Below, piece after piece: positions 54,304-62,573 of a stretch of 64,000 nucleotides of DNA (position 1 is the first letter of the stretch; each line of letters opens with the position of its first letter). Source of the stretch: Allomuricauda sp. F6463D (GTDB lineage: Bacteria; Bacteroidota; Bacteroidia; Flavobacteriales; Flavobacteriaceae); NCBI RefSeq assembly GCF_023015965.1, contig NZ_JALKAN010000002.1, positions 62,001 to 126,000 on the forward strand. The letters run 5' to 3'. The notes under the pieces are model-generated. The model ran no database searches, was not told the origin of the DNA, and worked only from the letters and a program-made list of their open reading frames with translations. Position numbers and translations under genes: made by a program.

Positions 54304-54432
54304 ATGGAGGATGAAATTAGCATTGGAGATAAGCTCATGATTGCTTTCTTACGGGTCTTGGTATTTATATTGATTGTGATATTGATAGCCATTCCTGTTC
54401 TCATTGCATTGGACTTTGTTGGAGTGTTATAG
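54304..54432 (+). CDS. 42-residue single-helix membrane protein
   Basis: The frame starts MEDEISIGDKLMIAFL and continues with one strong hydrophobic helix (VLVFILIVILIAIPVLIAL) and a short tail DFVGVL. An acidic N-terminus, a single helix of about 22 residues and a stop right after it speak for a real small protein. It lies alone behind a terminator. No family is recognised. Confidence 0.5.
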   Translation: MEDEISIGDKLMIAFLRVLVFILIVILIAIPVLIALDFVGVL

Positions 54433-54445
54433 GCACTGAAACGTT

Positions 54446-55075
54446 CTATTTAAATATCACATCTTGTTCTTTCATTGATTTTGTGACTAGCTCAATATAA
54501 GAATCTATAGTCTTATTTACATCCTCGGGTTCCGTTACATCCACTTCGCCCCTCCAGATCAATTCTATTTCCTTACCAACACATATGCAATAGAGTGAAG
54601 TCTCCGAATGATATATATTGAAAGTATCATAGTATTCGGGATCGTAGTAAATCTCTTGATGCTCTAAATAATCGTTGGTGAACCTCATGAACATACTATC
54701 CACATCATTGATATGATTCTTAAATGTTCTTCGATTTTCCGTACCAACCACTTTGGTGAACAAAATAGCATCAAATCCTTTGTCCAATAATTGCTGTTCC
54801 ACTTCTTCCAATTCCGCTTCGGATCGTTCCGAGCTTGTAAATTCCACATCAAAGAGATCCATACTGCGCACAGCATCAACACCCTGTCTCTTGAGGGCAT
54901 CAACAAACCTGGTTTCATACTCCATACGTGCATTATCATCTTGTATCATGCCTACCACTAGTACTTGATACGCATCAAACAACACTATATCGGGGTTCTT
55001 CCAGGTACTTACCAATCTCGTTGTGGAACACCCCATTAGGAGTATCATGCTTATGAGTATTACTTTTGATTTCAT
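54446..55075 (-). CDS. Lipoprotein of unknown function
   Basis: The start at 55075 (MKSKVILISMILLMGCSTTRL) gives an ideal lipoprotein signal with Cys at residue 16; the frame is open further to 55102. The mature part begins VSTWKNPDIVLFDAYQVLVVGMIQD and has an alpha+beta look with a run of acidic residues (SERSEAELEEVEQQLL). It resembles the DUF4136-type lipoproteins in outline, but I am not sure. It follows the hibernation-factor-like gene by 45 bp and may share its promoter. Confidence 0.78.
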   Translation of the reverse strand: MKSKVILISMILLMGCSTTRLVSTWKNPDIVLFDAYQVLVVGMIQDDNARMEYETRFVDALKRQGVDAVRSMDLFDVEFTSSERSEAELEEVEQQLLDKGFDAILFTKVVGTENRRTFKNHINDVDSMFMRFTNDYLEHQEIYYDPEYYDTFNIYHSETSLYCICVGKEIELIWRGEVDVTEPEDVNKTIDSYIELVTKSMKEQDVIFK

Positions 55076-55120
55076 CACAATGGGTTTTAATGATTGATGC
55101 ACAGTATGGTTCGTGGTCTT

Positions 55121-55420
55121 TTAATGTGTAGAAAATGTAGCCTGTCTTTTCTCGAGTTGCCTACTCAAATCCTCTATCGTCTCAGACATGGATTTTTCAA
55201 AATCATCAGTATCAGATTTGGCAAAAATTCTAGGACCTGGCGCACTCAATTCAATTTCACAAATTTTACCCTCTCCAGTTCTATCATTCTCGGTTTTAAA
55301 AAGTACATTGGCCTTAATCAACCAGCTATACTTTTTTTCCAACCCTTCCATTTTTTTCATTAACAACTCGGTCAATGCTTCACTAGTCATCATTTTTTGA
55401 TATTGAACTTGTACTTCCAT
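55121..55420 (-). CDS. HPF/RaiA-like ribosome hibernation factor family protein
   Basis: A 99-residue protein of the ribosome-associated sigma-54 modulation family. EVQVQYQKMMTSEALTELLMKKMEGLEKKY is the usual strand-helix start (in two blocks), followed by IKANVLFKTENDRTGEGKICEIELSAPG and a second helix KSMSETIEDLSRQLEKR. Members bind the 30S subunit and silence ribosomes under energy limitation. It is a short form without dimerisation domain. A CRP/FNR-like palindrome precedes it. Confidence 0.82.
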   Translation of the reverse strand: MEVQVQYQKMMTSEALTELLMKKMEGLEKKYSWLIKANVLFKTENDRTGEGKICEIELSAPGPRIFAKSDTDDFEKSMSETIEDLSRQLEKRQATFSTH

Positions 55421-55441
55421 GATTTTTGTTTTGATTTAATT

Positions 55442-55484
55442 CAAATCTATAACTACTAGAAATAAAATTTAATGACAAATGTCA
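55442..55484 (-). promoter_or_regulatory. Activator-type promoter of the HPF-like gene (TGAC-N4-GTCA site)
   Basis: On the minus strand the palindrome TGACATTTGTCA (55473-55484) is followed after 23 bp by the -7 box TAGATTTG (55442-55449). No TTTG is present at the -33 place. The same spacing recurs at 61144-61186. Confidence 0.7.
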
Positions 55485-55499
55485 GTTAAAACCTCATTG

Positions 55500-56819
55500 T
55501 TATCCCAAGAAGAATGGCTGACCTGTACTTTGAAGTACCGAGAACCAAAACTCTCCTTCCAAATCTATTTTTTTTCTTTTTTTGGTCACATCGGAAATTG
55601 GTGCATAAACATAGCTATTGTTCACTCTACTGGCCACAAACTTGGTCTTGCCCGCCATGGCCCCATGAACCGCATGATAGGCCAACCTGCTACAATACAC
55701 ACTATCACTGGAGTTTGCAGGAGCACACCTAATAATATAACTAGGGTCAATGTATTTAATGGTTACAGGACTTTTTTCCTCAAAGTGTTCCGTGATTTTT
55801 TCCTTTAGGAAAATTCCAATATCCTTATGTTGGATATTTCCGGAGGCATCCTTAACAACTTCGTTGTCCTGGAACAGTTGTTGTCCCGCTCCTTCGGCAA
55901 CCACAATAACAGCGTGTTTTTTCTTTTGCAAGCGTTTTCCCAAAACCTCGAGAAAACCATCCTCGCCTTTCATGGTAAAATCCATTTCCGGAATCAGCAC
56001 AAAGTTGACCACGGGCATGGCCAAAGCCGCAGATGCAGCAATAAAACCACTATCCCTACCCATTAGTTTAATTATGGAAATACCATTGTAAGCCCCGGTA
56101 GCTTCATTATGGGCATCACGTAAGATTGAACTGGCCACATCAAAAGCAGTTTCAAATCCAAAAGACTCATCGATCAAATCAATATCGTTGTCTATTGTCT
56201 TGGGTATTCCCACAACGCTTATTTTGGCATTCCTTTTGGATATTTCTTCACCGATGGCATTAACCCCTTTTAGGGTACCATCTCCACCGATGGCGAACAA
56301 CATATCTATTTTATTTTTCTCTAGCGTGTCTACCATTATGGATACATCCTGTGCACCTCTTGATGAGCCTAAAAAAGTTCCTCCAAATTGATGTATATCT
56401 TTAACCTTGTCCGGGGTCAACTCAATCAATTCATGTCCTTTTTCCGGGTTGAGCCCTTCATATCCATAAGGTATCCCAACTATTTTTTTTACCCCATAAA
56501 AATAATGCAGCGCCATTACCAATCCACGAATCACATTGTTTATACCGGGACAAAGACCTCCACAGGTAACTATGGCCGCAGTAGTGTTTGCGGTATCAAA
56601 AAAGATTTGTTGTCGAGGGCCTGCCTTCTCTAGGCAAAGGGGTTGCTCCCCAGTTTTCAAACAATGATTGTAGTGCTCCATGGAGAGGTTAAAAACCAAC
56701 TTATTCGACTCACTTACAAAATTGAATATATGGTCTCCCTTTACCGTGCTTAGTTTCAGGGGCGACTTAAACTGGGGCGCGCCCAAACTTTCTATATTAA
56801 ATCTATTTTTATCGTTCAC
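55500..56819 (-). CDS. 6-phosphofructokinase (mixed ATP/PPi-type active site)
   Basis: A 439-residue phosphofructokinase with TCGGLCPGINNVIRG near residue 85, GGDGTLKGV near 180, the catalytic PKTIDNDIDLIDES near 206 and MGRDSGFIAA near 255. GGDGT is the ATP-type variant and PKTIDND the PPi-type variant; the combination is known from the plant and trypanosome ATP-enzymes. ATP use is therefore likely but not certain. The start is GTG at 56819. It lies 11 bp after pckA in the same unit. Confidence 0.9.
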   Translation of the reverse strand: MNDKNRFNIESLGAPQFKSPLKLSTVKGDHIFNFVSESNKLVFNLSMEHYNHCLKTGEQPLCLEKAGPRQQIFFDTANTTAAIVTCGGLCPGINNVIRGLVMALHYFYGVKKIVGIPYGYEGLNPEKGHELIELTPDKVKDIHQFGGTFLGSSRGAQDVSIMVDTLEKNKIDMLFAIGGDGTLKGVNAIGEEISKRNAKISVVGIPKTIDNDIDLIDESFGFETAFDVASSILRDAHNEATGAYNGISIIKLMGRDSGFIAASAALAMPVVNFVLIPEMDFTMKGEDGFLEVLGKRLQKKKHAVIVVAEGAGQQLFQDNEVVKDASGNIQHKDIGIFLKEKITEHFEEKSPVTIKYIDPSYIIRCAPANSSDSVYCSRLAYHAVHGAMAGKTKFVASRVNNSYVYAPISDVTKKRKKIDLEGEFWFSVLQSTGQPFFLG

Positions 56820-56830
56820 TATGATTAAAC

Positions 56831-58447
56831 TTATATATGATCGGTCAAACTATGGTGCGAATCAATAAGAGGTCCCCCATTCATGATATCTTCTGATGCT
56901 TGACTCGAAAACTTATCAAAGTTAATATGGAACGAGTGGGCCAACTGAATGGCCTTGCTCACATAGGCACCTTTTTGCAGCCAAGTATTCATGGGATCCA
57001 AAATTTCTATTGGCACCCCTGGACAATATTTTGGCATAAATAAACCAAAAATTGGGTGTATATCGAACTCCACATCATCCAATTTATCTTCAAGAATGGC
57101 AGATATCATAGCCCTAGTATATTTTAGCTTTATTCTAGACCCTACTCCATAAGGGCCTCCGCTCCAACCCGTGTTGACCAACCATACATTGACCCCTGCT
57201 TCCTTCATTTTATTGCTCAACATTTCAGCATAAACGGTTGGGTGCAATGGCATAAACGGTTCTCCAAAACATGCGGAAAACGATGGGACCGGTTCAGTAA
57301 TGCCCGCCTCGGTACCTGCTACTTTTGCCGTATATCCAGAAATAAAGTGATATGCGGCTTGACCAGGTGTCAACTTGGACAACGGGGGCAACACTCCAAA
57401 GGCATCACAAGTTAAGAAAAAGATATTTTTAGGGTTTGATGCATAGGATGGAACCTGAATATTATCGATATGCTCAATGGGATAACTTACCCTTGTGTTC
57501 TGTGTAATGCTACTATCAAAAAAGTCTACTTCCTTGGTGCCTTCCTTAAAAACAACGTTTTCTAAAAGTGCCCCCGGACGAATGGCCCTAAAAATATCCG
57601 GCTCCTTCTCTTCGGTCAGATCGATCACTTTGGCATAGCATCCACCTTCAAAATTGAAAATGGTGTTTTCCTTGGTCCAACCATGCTCATCGTCCCCGAT
57701 AAGTTTACGGTTGGGATCTGCGGACAGGGTAGTTTTCCCCGTACCGGACAGCCCAAAGAATATGGCTGTATCCCCATCTTCGCCTACATTGGCGGAGCAG
57801 TGCATTGGAAGCACTTCCTTTTCAGTCGGAAGGATAAGGTTAAGGGCAGAAAAGATACCTTTCTTAATTTCCCCTGTGTATGCCGAACCAGCTACCAATG
57901 CAATTTTTTTTGTGAAATTCAAGATGGAAAAATTTCCACTTAAAATTCCAACATCAGAGGGGTTTGGTGTCTCATAGCCTGGGGCACAAAGTACCAACCA
58001 TTCTTCTTCAAAGTCTTTTAGCTCGTTTTCATCCAAACGTAAAAACATATTTTTTACAAAGTAATTGGACCAAGGGTATTCCGTAACAGTCCTCACATTC
58101 ATTTTATATTTTGGGTCTGCACAAACGGCCGCATCCCGCACAAAAACCTCTTTTCCACTAAGGTAATTGGCAACTTCATCATAAAGCTTGTCAAAATTTT
58201 CAGGGGAGATGGGTTTGTTTATCCTTCCCCACCATACTTTGTCCTTTGTATACTCATCTTTTACCAATAAACGGTCTTTTGGGGATCGTCCGGTAAATTT
58301 TCCCGTATTTACACAAAGGGTTCCGTTCTCAGTTTCGACCCCCATACCTTTGTCAAGGGTCAACTTCTGCAATGTTTCTCCATCAAGGTTCCAATGTGCT
58401 TGGACATTCTTCAACCCATATTTGCTAAGGTCTTTGGTTGTGCTCAT
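56831..58447 (-). CDS. pckA: Phosphoenolpyruvate carboxykinase (ATP)
   Basis: A 538-residue enzyme that links oxaloacetate and PEP. It has TGRSPKDRLLVKDE near residue 52, the P-loop GLSGTGKTTLS near 230-240, the metal-binding DDEHGW and FEGGCYAKVIDL, and AYHFISGYTAKVAGTE near 376-391. It lies 19 bp after the SLC13 gene. In Bacteroidota the enzyme can run towards PEP in gluconeogenesis or towards oxaloacetate in fermentation. Confidence 0.97.
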   Translation of the reverse strand: MSTTKDLSKYGLKNVQAHWNLDGETLQKLTLDKGMGVETENGTLCVNTGKFTGRSPKDRLLVKDEYTKDKVWWGRINKPISPENFDKLYDEVANYLSGKEVFVRDAAVCADPKYKMNVRTVTEYPWSNYFVKNMFLRLDENELKDFEEEWLVLCAPGYETPNPSDVGILSGNFSILNFTKKIALVAGSAYTGEIKKGIFSALNLILPTEKEVLPMHCSANVGEDGDTAIFFGLSGTGKTTLSADPNRKLIGDDEHGWTKENTIFNFEGGCYAKVIDLTEEKEPDIFRAIRPGALLENVVFKEGTKEVDFFDSSITQNTRVSYPIEHIDNIQVPSYASNPKNIFFLTCDAFGVLPPLSKLTPGQAAYHFISGYTAKVAGTEAGITEPVPSFSACFGEPFMPLHPTVYAEMLSNKMKEAGVNVWLVNTGWSGGPYGVGSRIKLKYTRAMISAILEDKLDDVEFDIHPIFGLFMPKYCPGVPIEILDPMNTWLQKGAYVSKAIQLAHSFHINFDKFSSQASEDIMNGGPLIDSHHSLTDHI

Positions 58448-58466
58448 AACTGTTGTTTTTAAATGA

Positions 58467-60308
58467 TTAAAAGCTCCATATCCACGGAACCAATATTATT
58501 GTTGCTATAAAGAAAAGTAGGAGCAATGGTCCTCCCACCCTAAGGTAATCTGTAAATTTGTATCCGCCTGCTGCCATCACCATGGCGTTGGTGGTGGTCC
58601 CTACCGGAGTTAAAAATGCGGTCGAGGCACTTATGGCCACGGCTATCATAAAAGGTTTTGGTGAAACCCCCAGAGTTATGGATGCCATAACCGCTATGGG
58701 TGCCATCAAAACCGCAGTGGCCGAATTGTTGATGGTTTGGCTAAAGGCCGCTGTCAATAGAAATATACCTGCCAATAACGCTACGGGATGAATGCTCCCC
58801 AGTGAATTTACCAAGCTATTGGCCGCTAATTGTGCCACACCTGTTTTTTGCAATGCCAGTCCCATGGGAATCATGGCTGCGATCATTACCACGCTCGTCC
58901 AACTAATGCCCTTATACGCCTTGGAGATGGGCACACAACCCGTCAACATCATGATTCCAGCACAAACCAGTGCCGCAATTGCCCCGGGCAATATCTTGAA
59001 TACCAAGAGCAAAATCATCAAAACCAAGGTTCCCATGGCAATATAACTTCTTGTGGTCAACTGATCTACATTTTTTGCCAGTGCCTCTGGACTTCCCGAT
59101 ATCACCAAGTTCTCGTACATGGATTTTAGTGAAATTATGTTTTCCCACTGTCCACGAATTACGAAAGCATCGCCCGCTTTGATCTTTATCTTACCTGTCA
59201 AGGGGACATTATCCCGGGACACGGCTAAAAGTTGTACTCCGGCTTGGCGGAGATAATGACCCAAATTAATGGTCTTGCCAACAAAAATAGACTTTGGCGT
59301 AATGATCATCTCGGCCATGCCCACCTCTTGATTGATCAGCTCTTTTTTGAGCATGTCTTTTTCAGGTTTCAGTGCCAGAACCCCCAAATGAAACTTGAGC
59401 ACGAACTTATCCACTTCTTCCGGCTCCCCTTTTACCGTGATTATATCGTGATACCGCATTTCGGTATCCAATCCCGGCATTTCCACAAACTGTGGTATCC
59501 TATGGAGCTTGTTCGGATGTCTTCGCTTAAGGCGCATTATGGATATTTTGTGTTCACTCTCAAAATTCCAATCTCCTATTTTGGTATTGATCAGTTGGGA
59601 CATAGACCTGATCCGCAGACGGTAAAGGTTATCTCCGATACTGTAGTTCTCGATCCATTTGTGCATTTCTTGATCAATGGCCATCGGCTTGTTGTTGGTT
59701 CTATGGTTGGGCAACAATTTATAACCGATATATCTAAAGTATAGCACGGAAATAATCAAGAGCGGCACACCTATCAATCCAAATTCAAAGAACGAAAAAC
59801 CTATAAATCCATTTTCGACCAAGGCATTGCTCACAATAATATTGGGTGGTGTCCCGGTCAACGTAAGCAACCCGCCCGTATTGGATCCAAATGCCACGGG
59901 AATCAAGAGTTTAGAGGGCAGTGTACCCGCATTCCATGCCGCTGATACGGTAACAGGAAGCAATGCCGCTACAGTACCGGTGTTGCTCACCAAACCGGAC
60001 AATATACTGGAACCTAGGGTTACAATTACCAATAAGCGCGAAATGTTCTTTCTCGCCCACTTCACAAAAAACTGTCCCGCCATGGCCGTCCATCCGGTCC
60101 TGGAAAGTCCCTCGCCAATAATAAAGAGAGCCGCGATCATGATTACCGTTGGATTGCTAAACCCGGTCAAAGTCTCACTAAGATCCAAAATACCAGTGAG
60201 AAAAAGAGAGAGCATGGCCATTAAAGCCACTACATCGGGAGGAAACTTCCCCCAGACAAACAATAAAATTGTAACACCTAAAATAATCAGCAGTGGCAGC
60301 ATGCTCAA
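58467..60308 (-). CDS. SLC13/DASS family anion permease with two RCK_C domains
   Basis: A 613-residue transporter with about 11 helices split by a cytosolic part at residues about 205-385. That part holds two TrkA-C (RCK_C) domains (AEMIITPKSIFVGKTINLGH, VPLTGKIKIKAGDAFVIRG). The family motifs SNTGTVAALLPVTVSAAWN and FGSNTGGLLTLTGTPPNIIVSNALV, in blocks near residues 108-165, and SQTINNSATAVLMAPIA near 525 form the anion site. Substrates in the family are sulfate or C4-dicarboxylates; here the neighbours pckA and pfk favour a dicarboxylate, which is inference. Confidence 0.9.
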   Translation of the reverse strand: MSMLPLLIILGVTILLFVWGKFPPDVVALMAMLSLFLTGILDLSETLTGFSNPTVIMIAALFIIGEGLSRTGWTAMAGQFFVKWARKNISRLLVIVTLGSSILSGLVSNTGTVAALLPVTVSAAWNAGTLPSKLLIPVAFGSNTGGLLTLTGTPPNIIVSNALVENGFIGFSFFEFGLIGVPLLIISVLYFRYIGYKLLPNHRTNNKPMAIDQEMHKWIENYSIGDNLYRLRIRSMSQLINTKIGDWNFESEHKISIMRLKRRHPNKLHRIPQFVEMPGLDTEMRYHDIITVKGEPEEVDKFVLKFHLGVLALKPEKDMLKKELINQEVGMAEMIITPKSIFVGKTINLGHYLRQAGVQLLAVSRDNVPLTGKIKIKAGDAFVIRGQWENIISLKSMYENLVISGSPEALAKNVDQLTTRSYIAMGTLVLMILLLVFKILPGAIAALVCAGIMMLTGCVPISKAYKGISWTSVVMIAAMIPMGLALQKTGVAQLAANSLVNSLGSIHPVALLAGIFLLTAAFSQTINNSATAVLMAPIAVMASITLGVSPKPFMIAVAISASTAFLTPVGTTTNAMVMAAGGYKFTDYLRVGGPLLLLFFIATIILVPWIWSF

Positions 60309-60317
60309 AAATCAAGG

Positions 60318-61109
60318 TTAGTCCAAAGCTAATACCGGTATCTCGGAATGCAAGGTCAACAGTTTTGTCAAACGACCTTCCGACGGTGTACTCCTTTCCG
60401 TATGGTTTCGTGGCAATATGGTTAACATATCTATCTTTTTTTCAGTGATATAATCCAAAATCCCCTGTTCAACATCCTCATTTTTACTAAATGAGTGTTC
60501 CGCATAAAAATGCTCTAAATAATATTTCAATAGGTTTTCATTGGATTCTTTAACTGCTTCTTCATCAAAAATAGACTCTTTATATATGGTAAGCACGTGC
60601 ACCTTGGCATTAAATGTTCTGGCAATGTCCAAAAGAGTAGCCAAAACTGCTTTATCATCAATTTTTTTTCCTCCCATCACCAAGGCTATTTCCTTGGGCT
60701 CTTTAATCTCGGTTCCGTAGGGTATAGATAGCACCGGACAATTTGCCTTCAATACAAGTTTTGAAGTGTTTGTGATAGCTTCATCTGTTATTCTATCGCC
60801 CATAGTTCCCATCATAATTACATCCGACCCACTCTTTTCCTGAGTGGAAAGAATAGTACTGATTACCTCACCTGTTTCCGTTATAAACTCTGGAGATACT
60901 TTTAGTTTCACATTGAACGAATCAAACAATTTTAAAAATTTACTTCTTAAATTATCATTATCAGATTCATTAAGGGGCATAGTGCCCACATAAAGACCCA
61001 AAATATTTATGGAACGTTCTGTTCCCACAAAATTGGTCGCATATTCCAAAGCATTCAGGGATGCTTCAGAAAAATCAAAGGGAATCAATATTTTATTTAA
61101 ACGGCTCAT
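60318..61109 (-). CDS. Tandem universal stress protein
   Basis: A 263-residue protein with two UspA folds. The first begins KILIPFDFSEASLNALEYA and ends with MMGTMGDRITDEAITNTSK-LVLKANCPVLSIP; the second starts near EIALVMGGKKIDDKAVLATLL and ends LTLHSEIPVLALD. The ATP-binding G-x2-G-x9-G/S pattern is only partly kept in the first copy. It is the first gene of a four-gene unit with SLC13, pckA and pfk and has an activator-type promoter. Confidence 0.9.
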   Translation of the reverse strand: MSRLNKILIPFDFSEASLNALEYATNFVGTERSINILGLYVGTMPLNESDNDNLRSKFLKLFDSFNVKLKVSPEFITETGEVISTILSTQEKSGSDVIMMGTMGDRITDEAITNTSKLVLKANCPVLSIPYGTEIKEPKEIALVMGGKKIDDKAVLATLLDIARTFNAKVHVLTIYKESIFDEEAVKESNENLLKYYLEHFYAEHSFSKNEDVEQGILDYITEKKIDMLTILPRNHTERSTPSEGRLTKLLTLHSEIPVLALD

Positions 61110-61143
61110 ACCTAGTTGTAATTATTGGTTTAATTTATCCTCT

Positions 61144-61186
61144 CAAAAATAGAATTGGAGTTTGACGTATAATATGACGTAAGTCA
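61144..61186 (-). promoter_or_regulatory. Activator-type promoter of the usp-SLC13-pckA-pfk unit (TGAC-N4-GTCA site)
   Basis: On the minus strand the palindrome TGACTTACGTCA (61175-61186) is followed after 23 bp by the -7 box TATTTTTG (61144-61151). The -33 place has no TTTG. The site centre would lie near -41.5, the class II position of CRP/FNR proteins. A further TGACGT half-site starts at 61163 on the plus strand. Confidence 0.7.
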
Positions 61187-61304
61187 GAATTTCCAACTTT
61201 TCCTCCATTATTACCTCAACAATTGTTTTTATAAAAAGTCCTATGAGTTATTTTTTCATCATAATGGCTATCTTTAAAAACAGTAAAAAAAGTAACATCG
61301 CAAT

Positions 61305-62261
61305 ATGGATTTAGTAATCGGGATTGACATAGGTGGAACTAAAACTAAAATTGGCTTGGTGGATGAACATGGTGAATGCCACGAGAAAACATTCTTTAGA
61401 ACCAAAGAGTTTCCAAACTTGGATGATTATCTAAATAAAATAAAATCTTCCTCAGATGAGCTATTAACACAGTTTGGAACCAATGCCAATGTAATTGGTT
61501 GTGGAATTGGGGCCCCAAATGCTTCTAGTAAGAACGGGACCATAGAAAATGCAAGTAATTTAACCTGGAAAGGAAGTGTACCCTTGGTTAAACTTCTCAA
61601 ACAGCGGATGGACATGCCCATTCGCATAATGAACGATGCCAGTGCTGCTGCTTTGGGCGAAATGCTGTTCGGAGGAGCAAAAAACATGACCGACTTTATT
61701 GTGATTACCCTTGGGACCGGTTTTGGCGCTGGTATTGTTGCGAACGGCAAACTTATAGATGGGTTTGATGGGTTTGCAGGCGAATTGGGTCATATAGATA
61801 TGACCATGGGAGATGGCAGGTTAACCGGACTTGGCGTAAAAGGCGGATTGGAGGCCTACGTTTCCGCTACTGGATTAAAACGGACTGTTATGTTCATGCA
61901 GAGCAAATATATGGTTGAAAGCAGGTTCAGGGATATTGCCTACAATGACCTTCATGGTGAAGATATTACACAAGCAGCGGAAGAGGGTGACGAAATTGCC
62001 TTGAAGGCTTTTGATTATACAGCACGTATTATGGCACAGGCATTAGCCAATTTTACGGCTTTCACACAACCCGAAGCATTTATTTTGATGGGTGGGCTAA
62101 CCAACAGTGGCAAGTGGATCATGAACCCCTTGGAAAAATACTTTAATGGTTTTCTATTGGATATTTATAAAGGAAAAGTAAAACTCTTACACTCCAATAT
62201 GCAAGGTAAAACCGCAGCTATTTGTGGCGCAGCAGCTCTAATATGGGAAAGTAAAAAATAA
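61305..62261 (+). CDS. ROK family sugar kinase-like protein without the zinc cysteines
   Basis: A 318-residue ASKHA-fold protein. The phosphate loop GIDIGGTKTKIGLVDEHG, IGCGIGAPNASSKNGTIENA, the catalytic Asp in RIMNDASAAALGE and VITLGTGFGAGIV are those of ROK glucokinases. The zinc site, normally C-G-C-G-x2-G-C, is T-G-L-G-VK-G-G at residues 182-189 region (61844-61870), although the flanking GELGHIDM and LEAYVSATG are kept. It probably phosphorylates glucose or a related hexose. It is divergent from the stress unit. Confidence 0.9.
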   Translation: MDLVIGIDIGGTKTKIGLVDEHGECHEKTFFRTKEFPNLDDYLNKIKSSSDELLTQFGTNANVIGCGIGAPNASSKNGTIENASNLTWKGSVPLVKLLKQRMDMPIRIMNDASAAALGEMLFGGAKNMTDFIVITLGTGFGAGIVANGKLIDGFDGFAGELGHIDMTMGDGRLTGLGVKGGLEAYVSATGLKRTVMFMQSKYMVESRFRDIAYNDLHGEDITQAAEEGDEIALKAFDYTARIMAQALANFTAFTQPEAFILMGGLTNSGKWIMNPLEKYFNGFLLDIYKGKVKLLHSNMQGKTAAICGAAALIWESKK

Positions 62262-62573
62262 TTCCAACTATAGGAATCTTGAATTTATTAATCAATAGAT
62301 AAAACCTTTTATAAGATTATACGATCCTTAGGAACTGTTGCTGCTTAAAAGGATTAAGGATACACACCAGAGGCCAACCCCAGAATTAAAACAGTGGCGG
62401 GGCAAACACCTTCATTACCACACGGATCTCACAAAAAAAGAATGTAACACTTCTTAGATTAGACCTATAACCCTTTAATTCTTAAAGGGCTGACATTCAA
62501 TGGGAAACTGATTATTATCATGTTTTATGATTTTGAAGTACGCTAACTTTAAACTAGTTAAATAGTAAAAGTC
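62262..62573. other. 312-bp intergenic region before tonB
   Basis: No gene is supported. A perfect hairpin CCCTTTAA-TTC-TTAAAGGG lies at 62471-62489, without a T-run, so it may be regulatory rather than a terminator. From 62332 to 62457 there is a short open frame containing KRIKDTHQRPTPELKQW, possibly a decayed gene. Confidence 0.45.

Noticed and set aside
59232..59744. 170-codon plus-strand frame inside the SLC13 gene
   Set aside because: Opposite the RCK_C domains; no promoter or family features.
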